A DNA stretch of 64,000 nt from contig CAXXSG010000004.1 in assembly GCA_963665915.2 (NCBI GenBank), positions 475,607 through 539,606 on the forward strand. The letters run 5' to 3'. This DNA is from JAFGRU01 sp963665915. GTDB lineage: Bacteria; Desulfobacterota; Desulfuromonadia; Desulfuromonadales; JAAYDE01. The notes beneath the pieces are model-generated. The model saw only the letters and a program-made list of their open reading frames with translations, ran no database searches and was not told the DNA's origin. This document shows positions 9,422 through 18,927 of the stretch, one piece after another (positions within the stretch are counted from its first letter, which is position 1; each line of letters begins with the position of its first letter). The translations under genes were made by a program, and so were the position numbers.

Positions 9422-10152
9422 TCGCGAAGTTTTTTCATGACTTTCTTCATATCGGTCCAGACTTCTCTCTTGGCTGTCGGGTTACGAAGCAGAAAAGCAG
9501 GATGGAAAGTCGGCATGAGGGGAATCCCTTCATATTCCCTCCAGTGTCCGCGCAGACGGCCGATGGGCGTTCGTTCCTTGAGCAGAGTCTGGGCGGCGAA
9601 TTTACCAAGTGTCACAAGAACCTGGGGATGGATGGCCGCGAGTTGGCGTTTGAGAAAAGGTTCGCAGGCTTCGATTTCCTCAGGCTCCGGATCGCGGTTT
9701 CCTGGAGGGCGGCATTTTTCGACATTACAGATGTAGACATCCTCCCGCTTAAGCCCCATGGCAAAAAGGATGCGATCAAGAAGTTGTCCGGCCTCCCCGA
9801 CAAAAGGAACTCCCTGCTTGTCCTCCTCGCGGCCCGGCGCTTCCCCGACAAAAACGACTCTGGCCGTTGGATTTCCACCTCCGAAAACGATCCGGTTGCG
9901 CCCCTTGCAGAGGGGACAGCGATGGCAATCACCCAGATCCAGGCGGATGTCTTCCAGGGTTTCAGCTGGTGTTTCGGCCACCGTTTCAGGTCCCGTCCGG
10001 ATGGCTTCGGTCTCATAAAGGTGCTCCGCAGAGAGATTCCCCCTCATCGGCGGGAGCAGAATTTCCTCGATCCCGAGGTCCTTCATATCTTCCAGCAGCC
10101 CGCGGGCACCGCTCACCAGACTTAACAATTCTTCACGTAATTTATCGGACAT
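9394..10152 (-). CDS. Type 4 uracil-DNA glycosylase ([4Fe-4S] UDG)
   Basis: The product of 252 residues should remove uracil from DNA in base-excision repair. Motif A is GEAPGREEDKQG with PFVGEAGQLLDR downstream, and the other active-site motif is HPAFLLRNP near the C terminus. Cysteines in CHRCPLC, NVEKC and IEAC fit the iron-sulfur ligands of families 4/5. The N-terminal 75 residues before the core are longer than the thermophilic enzymes. ATG at 10152 is preferred over an in-frame TTG at 10170, though neither has a good ribosome site. The final residues (GFRGS) and the stop are encoded by the R1 repeat end. Confidence 0.9.
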   Translation of the reverse strand: MSDKLREELLSLVSGARGLLEDMKDLGIEEILLPPMRGNLSAEHLYETEAIRTGPETVAETPAETLEDIRLDLGDCHRCPLCKGRNRIVFGGGNPTARVVFVGEAPGREEDKQGVPFVGEAGQLLDRILFAMGLKREDVYICNVEKCRPPGNRDPEPEEIEACEPFLKRQLAAIHPQVLVTLGKFAAQTLLKERTPIGRLRGHWREYEGIPLMPTFHPAFLLRNPTAKREVWTDMKKVMKKLREEPAGFRGS

Positions 10153-10226
10153 GGCAACTTTACACCGCAACCCGGCTTAGCTATTCTGTTAAGAGAGTCT
10201 GTTTCCTTTTTCCTACACGGTGGATC

Positions 10227-11138
10227 ATGATTTTTTCTCTGGCTGTTATCGCCCTGCTCGTTTTAACCCCCACTGAGGCCCTGGCTTGGGGAATGGGCGT
10301 CCACCTTCAGATCGGTTCTGAAATTCTCGCCAACCTGAGCCTCTTTTCACCTGTTGTGCAGGAACTGCTGGGGCGGTATCCTTACGACTTTTACTACGGA
10401 TGCATCAGCGCAGACATTATTATCGGCAAAAAATTCACCCATTACCTCGATCACTGTCATTCCTGGCGGGTCGGGAAACAGGTCCTCGACGCTGCGCAAA
10501 GCGACCGCCAGAAGGCATGCGCTTACGGCTATCTCGCTCACCTCGCCATGGATACCATCGGCCATTCCTACTTCGTCCCCTATAAGATCGTGCGCACCTT
10601 CACCACCACTATCACAAAACACACCTACTGGGAGATGCGCCTCGAGGCGGAGGTCAAACCGGAAATCTGGAAACTGGCCCAGACTCTTTCAAAAGAGAAT
10701 TTCCGGGAGAATGACTCCCTCCTGCGCGGCGTGCTGGCGAACACCCTTTTTTCTTTCCGCACCAACAAGCAGATATTTAATTCGATCCTGCTTCTCAGTC
10801 GTCTGAAGCAATCGCAGAGAATGCTCCGCTCCCTCTCCAGGTCCTCCAAATGGGCACTTGAGAAAAAGGACCTGCTGGAATACCTGACCATGGCCAGGGA
10901 GGCGGCTGTGGATGTGCTCCGCCACCAAGAAGAAAGCCCTTACTGGAAAGCCGATCCGTCCGGGGAGAGGGCGCTAAAAGCCGCGAAAATGATCCGCCGC
11001 AACCTCAATACCCTGTGGCTCGACGGCAAGCTCCCGCCGGGGGACGCCCTGGAGATACTCAAGGGGCTGAAGGTCAGACTCCATGACGGGATTACCCAGC
11101 CCGACAAATTGCTGGAACTGCTTTCGTCCGAAGAGTAA
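10227..11138 (+). CDS. Zinc-dependent phospholipase C family protein, secreted
   Basis: The start at ATG 10227 has GGTGG nearby and gives a 303-residue protein with a clear signal peptide ending near TEALAWG. Earlier in-frame codons overlap the divergent UDG gene. The region after the signal has AWGMGVHLQIG, DHCHSWRVG and YLAHLAMDTIGHSYFVP. The Trp after the cleavage site and the spaced His/Asp residues match Zn-dependent phospholipase C/S1-P1 nuclease-type metal sites. The C-terminal half is helical and less conserved. The substrate, a phospholipid or other phosphodiester, is unproven. Confidence 0.75.
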   Translation: MIFSLAVIALLVLTPTEALAWGMGVHLQIGSEILANLSLFSPVVQELLGRYPYDFYYGCISADIIIGKKFTHYLDHCHSWRVGKQVLDAAQSDRQKACAYGYLAHLAMDTIGHSYFVPYKIVRTFTTTITKHTYWEMRLEAEVKPEIWKLAQTLSKENFRENDSLLRGVLANTLFSFRTNKQIFNSILLLSRLKQSQRMLRSLSRSSKWALEKKDLLEYLTMAREAAVDVLRHQEESPYWKADPSGERALKAAKMIRRNLNTLWLDGKLPPGDALEILKGLKVRLHDGITQPDKLLELLSSEE

Positions 11139-11182
11139 GGACAGGTCCCGCAAACCCTCACATCAGGAACACTCATAGTTTA

Positions 11183-11326
11183 GTAACTGTTCAGCACAAT
11201 GGGCTCGTGGCGTCCATGCAAAGGGTGTCTGCCGCCTGGATGGCGACAGTCAAGCCCCAGGGATGGGTTCATGTGTCCCTTGAAATGGGCGGTGCGAGCC
11301 CATCAACCAACGAGGTGAATAGTTAC
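11183..11326. repeat. R2 element, copy 1
   Basis: A 144-base element bounded by GTAACTGTTCA on the left and TGAATAGTTAC on the right, with TGGGCTCG inside the left end and its complement CGAGCCCA inside the right. It fills the gap between the phospholipase and coaBC genes. A second copy lies at 63368-63493 and a deleted remnant at 14387-14418. Confidence 0.8.
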
Positions 11327-11331
11327 ATAAT

Positions 11332-12534
11332 TTATTCCCGCCTGCCGCGAATTTCGATCACCTGGTCCAGAAGACGATGGGCCACCGCCTCCTTACTCAA
11401 ACAGGGGAGCGCGACGGGCTCCCGATCGGGCAAAAGGAAGGTCACGACATTGGTGTCCGAGTCAAAACCCGCCCCTGGACTGGTCACATCGTTGGCGACC
11501 ATGAGGTCGAGATTTTTGCGTTCCAGTTTTTGGCGGGCGTTTTCGAGGAGGTTTTCCGTCTCCGCGGCAAATCCGACGAGGATCCTCGTTTCTTTAATTT
11601 TTCCAAGCGCCGCGAGGATATCCGGTGTTCGCTCCAGTTCAACCAGCCACCTCTCTTCTTCCCCTTTTTTGATCTTGCTGTGCTGAAAAGCAGCCGGCCG
11701 GAAATCAGCGACCGCCGCTGCCTTGATGACGATAGTCGCGGCTGAAAGGTGCTCCATAACCGAATCAAGCATTTCCGCGGCGCTGGAGACCGGACAGAAA
11801 TCCAGGCCACGGGGCGGCTTCAGGCTGGTCGGGCCGGATATGAGAATGACCCTGGCCCCTCTTTGCAGAGCAGTTGCGGCAATCGCGTAGCCCATCTTGC
11901 CCGAGGAAAAATTACTGAGAAAGCGCACCGGATCGATTTTTTCAACACTCGGACCGGCGGTGACCAGCACCGTTTCCCCTTCCAGGTCACGGGCATGAAA
12001 GGTGCGGCCGATTTCCGCAAAGATCTTTTCAGGGTCGGGAAATTTTCCCTTTCCCGCGTAACCGCAGGCCAGTTCACCGGTTTCCGGTTCCATGAAACGG
12101 CAGCCAATGTCTTCCAGTTTTTTCATGTTGCTTTGAAAGACGGAGTTCTCCCACATGTTGACATTCATGGCGGGGACAAAAAGGATCGGCGCCCGCGTTG
12201 CCATGAGCGTGGTGGAGAGCAGATCATCGGCCAGCCCGCCGGCGACCTTGCCGATGATGTTGGCCGTTGCCGGGGCGACGACAAACAGGTCGGCGCGATC
12301 CGCCAGGGAAACATGACCGATCTCCTTTTCCTGGTAGAGGTCGAAAAGCTCGGTGTGGACCGGGTTGCCGGAAAGGGTCTGAAAAGTCAGGGGCGTGACG
12401 AATTCCCGGGCATGAGCGGTCATAACCACGTGGACCTCGGCTCCTGCTTTCACGCACAGACGCAGTAGTTCCACGGCCTTGTAGACGGCAATGCCACCGG
12501 TCACTCCCAGGACAATTCTTTTTCCCTCAAGCAT
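11332..12534 (-). CDS. coaBC: Bifunctional phosphopantothenoylcysteine decarboxylase / phosphopantothenate-cysteine ligase
   Basis: The 400-residue enzyme makes 4'-phosphopantetheine in coenzyme A synthesis. The N-terminal flavoprotein half (about 1-185) has GVTGGIAVYKA, the catalytic His in HVSLADRAD, the PAMN motif in VPAMNVNMW and an ACG loop (ELACGYAGKGK). The C-terminal ligase half starts near ETVLVTAGPSVEKIDPVRF and includes SNFSSGKMGYAIA and AAAVADFRP. ATG 12534 with GGAAGAA upstream is preferred to the TTG two codons earlier. Likely first gene of a leftward group with the genes to 12557 and beyond on the same strand. Confidence 0.93.
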   Translation of the reverse strand: MLEGKRIVLGVTGGIAVYKAVELLRLCVKAGAEVHVVMTAHAREFVTPLTFQTLSGNPVHTELFDLYQEKEIGHVSLADRADLFVVAPATANIIGKVAGGLADDLLSTTLMATRAPILFVPAMNVNMWENSVFQSNMKKLEDIGCRFMEPETGELACGYAGKGKFPDPEKIFAEIGRTFHARDLEGETVLVTAGPSVEKIDPVRFLSNFSSGKMGYAIAATALQRGARVILISGPTSLKPPRGLDFCPVSSAAEMLDSVMEHLSAATIVIKAAAVADFRPAAFQHSKIKKGEEERWLVELERTPDILAALGKIKETRILVGFAAETENLLENARQKLERKNLDLMVANDVTSPGAGFDSDTNVVTFLLPDREPVALPCLSKEAVAHRLLDQVIEIRGRRE

Positions 12535-12556
12535 CGACAATTCTTCCTAATCCGGA

Positions 12557-13198
12557 TTATAAATAATCGCTGTCAGCGGAATTGAGGAAAGAGTTAAGGA
12601 CCCTCTCCTCACCAATCGAAGTGTCAGGCCCATGCCCGGGATGAACCAGGGTTTCATCCGGCAGCACCAGCAGCTTTTGGCGGATGGAATGGAGAAGGGT
12701 GGCAAAATCCCCGCCGGGCAGGTCGGTCCGTCCCACAGAACGGGCAAAAAGAGTGTCTCCGGAAAAGAGATGATCTCCCATCAGGAGGCAAATCCCCCCC
12801 GCCGAGTGTCCGGGGGTATGCAGCACCCGCGCCTCCAGGCGGCCGATACTCAGGACCTCGCCGTCGGCGAGAAACCGGTCCGGCAGAGGAGACTGCTCCA
12901 CCTCAAGGCCGAACATGGCGGCATGACCACCCATGTTCTTCACCAGACCGAGATCTTCCTCGTGAATCAGCAGTTCAGCGCCGCTCTTATCCACCAGATA
13001 TTTATTTCCGCCCATATGGTCGAAGTGACCGTGGGTATTGATAATCCGTTTGAGGTCGTACCCTTCGGCTACGATCAGGTCCCAGATGTTCTCGCCATCA
13101 TCCCCCGGGTCGATCACCAGGGCTTCCCGGCTTTCCTGACAAGCGACAATATAACAATTCACCTGAAGAGGCCCTACCATCAGCGTATGAATCAGCAT
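12557..13198 (-). CDS. MBL-fold hydrolase, glyoxalase II-like
   Basis: The 213-residue metallo-beta-lactamase-fold protein has the dinuclear metal motif THGHFDHMGG, the later ligands in LHTPGHSAGG and SGDTLF, and the final PGHGPDTSIG. The length fits small YcbL-type hydrolases that cleave thioesters such as lactoylglutathione in vitro. It sits between an HD-domain gene (4 bases upstream) and coaBC, likely co-transcribed. Confidence 0.88.
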   Translation of the reverse strand: MLIHTLMVGPLQVNCYIVACQESREALVIDPGDDGENIWDLIVAEGYDLKRIINTHGHFDHMGGNKYLVDKSGAELLIHEEDLGLVKNMGGHAAMFGLEVEQSPLPDRFLADGEVLSIGRLEARVLHTPGHSAGGICLLMGDHLFSGDTLFARSVGRTDLPGGDFATLLHSIRQKLLVLPDETLVHPGHGPDTSIGEERVLNSFLNSADSDYL

Positions 13199-13202
13199 CT
13201 AT

Positions 13203-14345
13203 TTATTCCTTTTCCCCGCCCTTGCCCATGAACAGATTGAGGTTTTTCTCTTTGAGCTGTTCCCCCAGAGAAACCCGCAATCCCTTCTGGCCAACAGGCG
13301 GTTTGTTTTTTCCTTCGGAGCGAGCGACAGAAGTCGGCCGTGCCGCCGGTTCTGTTTTATCAGGTTTTTCAACACGCCTGTCCGTGCTGCCGGCATTAGT
13401 TTTTCCTTTGTAAAAATAGCGTTCCATCAAGCGATGATAACCGGTCCAGGCATTGTCTTCGTTCAGATCGCTTTCCACATGATTGCGAACGGCGTTAATC
13501 TTGGCATCAAGATCGTCGAGCATATGCAGAATCACCCCTTCCAGAACCTTAGGGCGCTTGGGGGAGCCATATTCATACTGCCCGTGGTGGGAAAGGATCA
13601 GGTGTTTCAGGAGAGCGGCCTTTTCCCGCGGGAAAGGCTGGACGTCGCGGATCTTTTCGTCGAGCATCTCCACACCCATCGTGATATGACCCAGGAGTTT
13701 TCCATCATCCGTGTATTCGAAACTTCTCAGATAGGCCAGTTCCTCGATCTTGCCGATATCGTGCAACAAAGCACCGGTCATCAGAAGATCAGGATCGACC
13801 CCCGTATAGCGCCGACCGATCTCGCCAGCCAGTTCAGCCACGGCCAGGGAATGTTCCAGAAGACCGCCGAGGTAGGCATGGTGCATAGTCTTGGCAGCAG
13901 GTGCCATACTGAACTTGCGGAGAAAAGACTCATCCTGCAAAAAGGCTTCGAGAAGTTTTCGATAGTCAGGGTCCACCACAACGGCGACCTGTTCCCGGAA
14001 AGCCGCTGTCAGCTCTTCACTCGAACGTTCCGCCACAGGAAGAAATTCACCGAGATCGACCTCCTCTTCCGGCACCGCTTCCAGGCCCTGCACCACCACC
14101 TGCATCTTGCCCAGATAGAGAGAGGCCTTGCCCCGGATGCGAAGAAAATCATCGCGCTGAAAAAGACTGTCGAACTCTTCGACACGGTCCCATATCCGGC
14201 CTTCGACTTCACCGCTACGGTCCATCAGCTTGACGGTCATATAGGGTTTGCCGTTCTTGGCCAGAGCCATTATTTTTTCGCGGACGAGAAAAACATCTTC
14301 AATCGTTTCTCTCTCGCGGATTTGCGAAACAAATGTTTTTTTCAC
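13203..14345 (-). CDS. OB-fold plus HD-domain protein, YhaM-like 3'-5' exoribonuclease
   Basis: This 380-residue protein starts at GTG with AGGAT upstream. The N-terminal OB fold (about 17-95) contains AKNGKPYMTVKLMDRSGEVEGRIWD, typical of nucleic acid binding. The HD domain holds HHAYLGGLLEHSLAVAEL and LMTGALLHDIGKIEEL, followed by LILSHHGQYEYGSPKRP. That order matches the YhaM/CBF1 type exonuclease. The C-terminal 60 residues are charged, low in complexity and probably disordered. RNA or DNA as substrate is an inference. Confidence 0.87.
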   Translation of the reverse strand: MKKTFVSQIRERETIEDVFLVREKIMALAKNGKPYMTVKLMDRSGEVEGRIWDRVEEFDSLFQRDDFLRIRGKASLYLGKMQVVVQGLEAVPEEEVDLGEFLPVAERSSEELTAAFREQVAVVVDPDYRKLLEAFLQDESFLRKFSMAPAAKTMHHAYLGGLLEHSLAVAELAGEIGRRYTGVDPDLLMTGALLHDIGKIEELAYLRSFEYTDDGKLLGHITMGVEMLDEKIRDVQPFPREKAALLKHLILSHHGQYEYGSPKRPKVLEGVILHMLDDLDAKINAVRNHVESDLNEDNAWTGYHRLMERYFYKGKTNAGSTDRRVEKPDKTEPAARPTSVARSEGKNKPPVGQKGLRVSLGEQLKEKNLNLFMGKGGEKE

Positions 14346-14372
14346 AGTATCATCCTGTTTTTATAGTGGAAA

Positions 14373-15983
14373 TTATCCATCTCTTTTGTTGATGGACTCG
14401 CACCGCCCATTGTGTTGGACCGCAATACATTCCGCAGCGTTAAGGCCGTCCACCGCCGAACTGACGATGCCCCCGGCGTAACCTGCCCCTTCTCCTGCCG
14501 GATAGAGGCCCGGATGGGAGAGCGACTGAGCGTCCTCCCCCCGTAATATTCTCAGCGGTGCGGAAGTCCGGCTTTCAATACCGGACAAGGTCGCCTCGGC
14601 GCAAACAAAACCGAGCATCTTGCGATCAAACCAGGGGAGCGCCTCGCGCAGTTCCTCAACCACAAAGGGAGGGAGTATCTCGGCCAGATCCGCTTCGCAG
14701 ATACCGGGACGGGCGCTGGAACGAAGAGTACCATCCCCTTTTCCCATAAACCGCAACAGATTCTGGGCCGGGACGAAATAATTCCCCCCTCCAGCCTGAA
14801 AAGCTTTTTCCTCCCAGCGGCGCTGGAAGCGAACCCCGGCAAGGGGGTCCTCACCATCAAAATCACCACGCTGAACGGAAACCACCAGGGCGCTGTTGGA
14901 AAACGCACCGTCCCGCTCCAACCGGCTCATACCGTTGACCACCAGGCCGCCAGGTTCCGAGGAAGCAACGATCACCGCTCCGCCGGGACACATGCAGAAA
15001 GAGTATGTGCCCCGCCCCGAAACCGGATTATTATAGCTCAATCGATAATCGGCGACCGGCAGGCGAGGATGATCCGCATGACCCCACTGGATTGTGTTAA
15101 TCAAAGCCGCCGGATGTTCCACCCGCAGACCGACGGCAAAGGCTTTGCTCTCCAGAGCGACCCCTTTTTCATGCAGCATCCGGTAGGTATCCCGGGCGCT
15201 GTGGCCGGGGGCCAGCACCAGCGACGAGCAGGCGCATTCCTCGCAGCCATTAAGGATGCCGCCGCCTATCCGCCCTTTGTAGGTCGAAAACCCGGTCAGC
15301 CGGGTTTGGAAACGAATATCCACACCCAGGTCAAGGAGCCGTTTCCGGAAGTTGACCAGCACCTGACGCAGCCGGTCGGTCCCGACGTGGGGTTTGGCTT
15401 CCACGAGAATATCTTCGGGAGCTCCGCACGCCACGAGGTTCTGCAAAATCTCGCTAACCCGGGAGTCATTGATCCGGGTCGTCAGCTTGCCGTCGGAAAA
15501 AGTGCCCGCACCCCCTTCTCCAAACTGGGGATTGCTCTCAGGATCAAGAGAGCCCTTCTCCCACAACAGGTTGACGTCGCGGCATCTCTTCTCCAGCTCG
15601 CGACCACGCTCGATCAGGATCACCTCGGCCCCACACCGGGCGAGCCTCAGGGCCGCGAAGAGTCCCGCCGGGCCCATTCCGACCACCAGCACCCGGTGTT
15701 TGCGACTGATGCGGATTATTTCCGGGGGACTATAGCGTGGGGCTTGCCGTAAGTTTTTATTGTCTTTCCAACGCCCCAGCAATCGATCTTCGTCGGCGAC
15801 CTCAAAATCGACGGTGAAAACTCTGATAATCCTCGACTTGCGGCGCGCGTCGATCCCTTTGCGCACCACCTGCAGCCCGCTGATATCGCCAGGACGGACA
15901 TCAATCAGTTTGGCTACCTTCTCCAGAAGCCTGTTTTCATCTTCTTCCAGACCGAGCGAAACCTGGCTGAGGCGAAGTGTCAT
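14373..15983 (-). CDS. FAD-dependent oxidoreductase (COG2509-like)
   Basis: The protein is about 536 residues. A small N-terminal domain (1-95) precedes the FAD-binding Rossmann motif VVGMGPAGLFAALRLARCG near residue 100. Further marks are SNPQFGEGGAGTFSDGKLTTR, the APGHSARDTY strand, GTYSFCMCPGGAVI and the closing GEGAGYAGGIVSSAVDGL that binds flavin. This group is annotated as an uncharacterised NAD(P)/FAD dehydrogenase. ATG 15983 is preferred over the GTG two codons before. The last residues after ECIAV come from a remnant of repeat R2. Confidence 0.88.
   Translation of the reverse strand: MTLRLSQVSLGLEEDENRLLEKVAKLIDVRPGDISGLQVVRKGIDARRKSRIIRVFTVDFEVADEDRLLGRWKDNKNLRQAPRYSPPEIIRISRKHRVLVVGMGPAGLFAALRLARCGAEVILIERGRELEKRCRDVNLLWEKGSLDPESNPQFGEGGAGTFSDGKLTTRINDSRVSEILQNLVACGAPEDILVEAKPHVGTDRLRQVLVNFRKRLLDLGVDIRFQTRLTGFSTYKGRIGGGILNGCEECACSSLVLAPGHSARDTYRMLHEKGVALESKAFAVGLRVEHPAALINTIQWGHADHPRLPVADYRLSYNNPVSGRGTYSFCMCPGGAVIVASSEPGGLVVNGMSRLERDGAFSNSALVVSVQRGDFDGEDPLAGVRFQRRWEEKAFQAGGGNYFVPAQNLLRFMGKGDGTLRSSARPGICEADLAEILPPFVVEELREALPWFDRKMLGFVCAEATLSGIESRTSAPLRILRGEDAQSLSHPGLYPAGEGAGYAGGIVSSAVDGLNAAECIAVQHNGRCESINKRDG
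14387..14418. repeat. R2 remnant within the 3' end of the FAD oxidoreductase gene
   Basis: On the minus strand, CAACACAATGGGC followed by GGTGCGAGTCCATCAAC equals the left end of R2 joined to its right end, sharing ATGGGC at the junction. It lies inside the coding frame and encodes the C-terminal tail QHNGRCESINK. Confidence 0.6.
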
Positions 15984-15996
15984 GGGCACCCAATGA

Positions 15997-16159
15997 GGAG
16001 TCTGTCGAACTTAGGCATGAATCGACTACAAAAAAGGTAAATCAGGCCATATTTCCACAAATTTTCGACAAATAATCCCGCTATTCGCTCTCAAATTTGC
16101 GAAAATCTGTCCTCAATTTCACATTTTCTCGTGACGATTTTCCAAGTCAGAAAGACTCC
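15997..16159. repeat. R1 element, copy 2
   Basis: The copy is 163 bases, from GGAGTCTGTCGAACTTAGG to the inverted CCAAGTCAGAAAGACTCC. Inner arms ATTTCCACAAATTT and AAATTTGCGAAAAT pair imperfectly. It occupies the gap between the histidine kinase gene end and the FAD oxidoreductase start. Confidence 0.87.
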
Positions 16160-16183
16160 TTGGAAAAGATCACATCACCGGAA

Positions 16184-17377
16184 TTAACTTGCGAAAAGAC
16201 TCTCTTCCCCCTCTTTTTTCAAAGGGAGCTGAATATGAAAGACCGCACCCGTCTCGGCTCGGCTTCCAATCCATATCTGTCCACCATAAGATTTGACAAT
16301 TCTCAGAACCACCGACAGTCCGAAACCGGTCCCCTTCTCCTTGGTGGTAAAAAATGGATCAAACACCTTGCTGATATTTTCCGGAGGAATCCCCCTGCCG
16401 GTGTCTGCTACCATAATATTGATTCTCTTGTCATCGTGGCAAAGCTTTATTTCAAGTCTGCCCCCTTCGGCCATTTCAAAAATCGAATTGACAAACAGGT
16501 TGGAAAAAATCTGCTCAATTTCACTGGGGTCAGCCAGAATTTCGGGGGGTATAGTCTGGATATCCTTCTCCACCAGAATTTTGTTCGTTTTAAGATTCTC
16601 ATCCAGCCCCTCCAGCACATTGTCAATAATCTCCGCCACGGAAACCTTTTCCGGGGAAAACTGAGAACGCTTGCTGGTGGCCAGAAGCTTGATCAGAATA
16701 GCATCGATGCGATCGATCTCCTGGAGAATCTTGTCAAGACACTCGGCATCCTCCGGATTGTCTTCCAGGCTCGGCTTCAAAACCTGAACAAAAAGGCTGA
16801 CCGAGTTCAAGGGGTTGCGAATTTCATGGGCCATGCCGGCAATAAGGTGGCCCAGCGCCGCCATCTTTTCAGCCTGAAAAATTTCCTTGTGGGCGTTTTC
16901 CAGATCCCGGGTTTTTTCCTCGATACGCTTTTCCAACTCCAGATTCCACTTTTCGATTTCCTGGAGGAGCCGTTCCTTTTCCTGGCGAAGTTCCAGGTTG
17001 TTCAATTCGATACGCCGTATCCTCAGGACATTTCCGATCCGCTCCAATAGATTGCCGCTCTTGAAAGGCTTGAGAATATAATCCGAAGCGCCGGCCTTCA
17101 TAAGCTCCACGGCAACTTCCTCGCTCCCCTTTCCGGTCAGCATCACCACATAAGTCTCCGGAAACTTGCTCCGGATTTTGCGCAGAACGGTCATTCCATC
17201 CATGCCCGGCAGCATGTAATCAAGAAGAACGAGCGACGGTCTTTCCTCCTCCACAAGCTTAAGCGCAGTTTTCCCGTTCTGAGCTCGAATCGCCTGGTAT
17301 CCCCGAGATTCGAGAACCAGCGAAGTCAGGTCAAGAATCATCTTTTCATCATCAACAACGAGAATCTTTTCCGCCAC
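16184..17377 (-). CDS. Response regulator-histidine kinase hybrid (REC then HisKA-HATPase)
   Basis: About 397 residues from GTG 17377, chosen because AEKILVVDDEK begins the receiver domain there; 33 codons further upstream are open but look unrelated. The receiver has acidic pair DDEK, phospho-acceptor Asp in LLDYMLPGMDG and LKPFKSGN. A coiled segment of about 60 charged residues follows. The HisKA box is HLIAGMAHEIRNPLNSVS, the N box NLFVNSIFEMAEGG, the G boxes DTGRGIPPENI and GTGFGLSVV. No transmembrane segment is present, so it is cytoplasmic and presumably takes its signal through the receiver. Confidence 0.88.
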   Translation of the reverse strand: MAEKILVVDDEKMILDLTSLVLESRGYQAIRAQNGKTALKLVEEERPSLVLLDYMLPGMDGMTVLRKIRSKFPETYVVMLTGKGSEEVAVELMKAGASDYILKPFKSGNLLERIGNVLRIRRIELNNLELRQEKERLLQEIEKWNLELEKRIEEKTRDLENAHKEIFQAEKMAALGHLIAGMAHEIRNPLNSVSLFVQVLKPSLEDNPEDAECLDKILQEIDRIDAILIKLLATSKRSQFSPEKVSVAEIIDNVLEGLDENLKTNKILVEKDIQTIPPEILADPSEIEQIFSNLFVNSIFEMAEGGRLEIKLCHDDKRINIMVADTGRGIPPENISKVFDPFFTTKEKGTGFGLSVVLRIVKSYGGQIWIGSRAETGAVFHIQLPLKKEGEESLFAS

Positions 17378-17663
17378 GGTTACCACACAAAAGGAAAAAG
17401 GGAAGAAATAATATCTACTTAACAACCTGTCAAACGTTGGAACAAAGCTACTACGAAACCGCCAAGCGGGGATCAATTTCCCCTTTTCACTTTACGATGC
17501 CCCAGGCTCGACAGACTTTTAGAATACTATCAGACCCTAACGGCCGACAAGGAAAAATCAATATTTTACGACTGAACACACCGATACCAACAAAATTCTG
17601 GATATTATTGATTTTTAATTCCGAAGCTTTGAGGTAAACTGGAGGAAAGATTGCACAAGATAG

Positions 17664-17696
17664 CGTACGGGCCTTTGGGGGAAACAGGCCTGTACG
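17664..17696 (+). promoter_or_regulatory. Hairpin in the leader of the AI-2E family gene
   Basis: CGTACGGGCCT (17664-17674) pairs with AGGCCTGTACG (17686-17696), with one G-T pair and an 11-base loop. It lies 35 bases before the ATG and has no T run, so it is more likely a leader structure or protein site than a terminator. Confidence 0.4.
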
Positions 17697-17731
17697 ATAA
17701 AAACGAGATAATCAGGAACCCCTGAAACGAT

Positions 17732-18778
17732 ATGCAGAAAATGAATTATTTGATCACGACAGCGGCTTTTGTGGTGGTGGTGGCCGGCATGCGGGCAGCC
17801 GAATCACTGCTCATCCCTTTTCTCCTCTCGGTTTTTATTGCCGTCATCTGCGCACCTTCGGTTTTCTGGCTGCAACGCAAAGGGATACCGACCATCCTTT
17901 CGGTGCTGGGCGTGACCTTTGCAATTCTCGGTCTGGAAGTGGCTCTGGTCACTCTGATCGGCACCTCTATCAACGATTTCTCCTCGAATCTCCCCTTTTA
18001 TCAGCAAAGGCTCACTGAAGAAACGACCAACCTCGTTTCCCTGCTGAATAAATACGGTATCGAATTCTCCGCCCAGTCCATCCTCAGTTATATCGATCCC
18101 GGAGCGGCCATGAGACTGACCGCCAATGTCCTGGCAAGCCTGGGGAGCGTCCTGACCAACACCTTTTTTATCGTTCTGACAATGATATTCATTCTTTTTG
18201 AAGCTTCGAGCATTCCGGCCAAACTCAAAATGGCTTTTGGGCATGTCGACGATTCCAAGCTGCATGATTTCACCGCCAGCCTCAACCGCTACATGGCTAT
18301 AAAAACCGTTAGCAGCTTCGGCACCGGCATAGCCGTCACCCTGCTCCTGAAATTCATCGGCGTCGACTACCCCATCCTCTGGGGAATTCTCGCCTTTCTT
18401 CTCAACTTTGTCCCCAGTATCGGCTCCATTATTGCGGCCATCCCCCCGGTTCTGCTTGCTTTTATCCAGTTCGGAGTCGGCAAAATGCTTATCCTGGTGA
18501 TCGCCTACACCGTCGTTAATATCCTCGTCGGAAATGTCATCGAGCCCCGCTACATGGGACGGGGGCTGGGACTTTCCACCCTCATCGTTTTTCTCTCCCT
18601 GGTGTTCTGGGGCTGGGTCTTCGGGCCAATAGGGATGCTTCTTTCCGTTCCACTCACCATGACCCTTAAAATCGCCCTGGAGAGCCGCGAAGACACCCGC
18701 TGGCTGGCGATTCTGCTCGGACCGGAACCTCCCGCACCGCTTCCGGCACCGGCCAAATCTAAAAACGGTTCCGAGTAG
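17732..18778 (+). CDS. AI-2E family transporter (TqsA/YdiK-like permease)
   Basis: The 348-residue protein has about eight membrane helices: two tight hairpins at the N terminus, a long soluble stretch (about 75-140), then helices. Family sequence includes FGTGIAVTLLLKFIGVDYPILWGILAFLLNFVPSIGSI-type residues around 190-230 and EPRYMGRGLGLSTLIVFLSLVFWGW near 270-295. Members have been tied to autoinducer-2 export or Na+(Li+)/H+ antiport; the substrate here is unknown. The C terminus is a short Pro/Ala-rich tail. Confidence 0.88.
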   Translation: MQKMNYLITTAAFVVVVAGMRAAESLLIPFLLSVFIAVICAPSVFWLQRKGIPTILSVLGVTFAILGLEVALVTLIGTSINDFSSNLPFYQQRLTEETTNLVSLLNKYGIEFSAQSILSYIDPGAAMRLTANVLASLGSVLTNTFFIVLTMIFILFEASSIPAKLKMAFGHVDDSKLHDFTASLNRYMAIKTVSSFGTGIAVTLLLKFIGVDYPILWGILAFLLNFVPSIGSIIAAIPPVLLAFIQFGVGKMLILVIAYTVVNILVGNVIEPRYMGRGLGLSTLIVFLSLVFWGWVFGPIGMLLSVPLTMTLKIALESREDTRWLAILLGPEPPAPLPAPAKSKNGSE

Positions 18779-18927
18779 AACAAAAAAAAATCTCTTTCAA
18801 TTATCTCCCGGCAGACCGCTGGTAAGCAACCTGGTTTGGGGTAAACTTCTTATTAGAAAGGGATTAGTTTTCCTTTTCTCCCCTTGATCTATTTTTCCGG
18901 ATTTCGTCATCAGCAAGGGAGGATACC

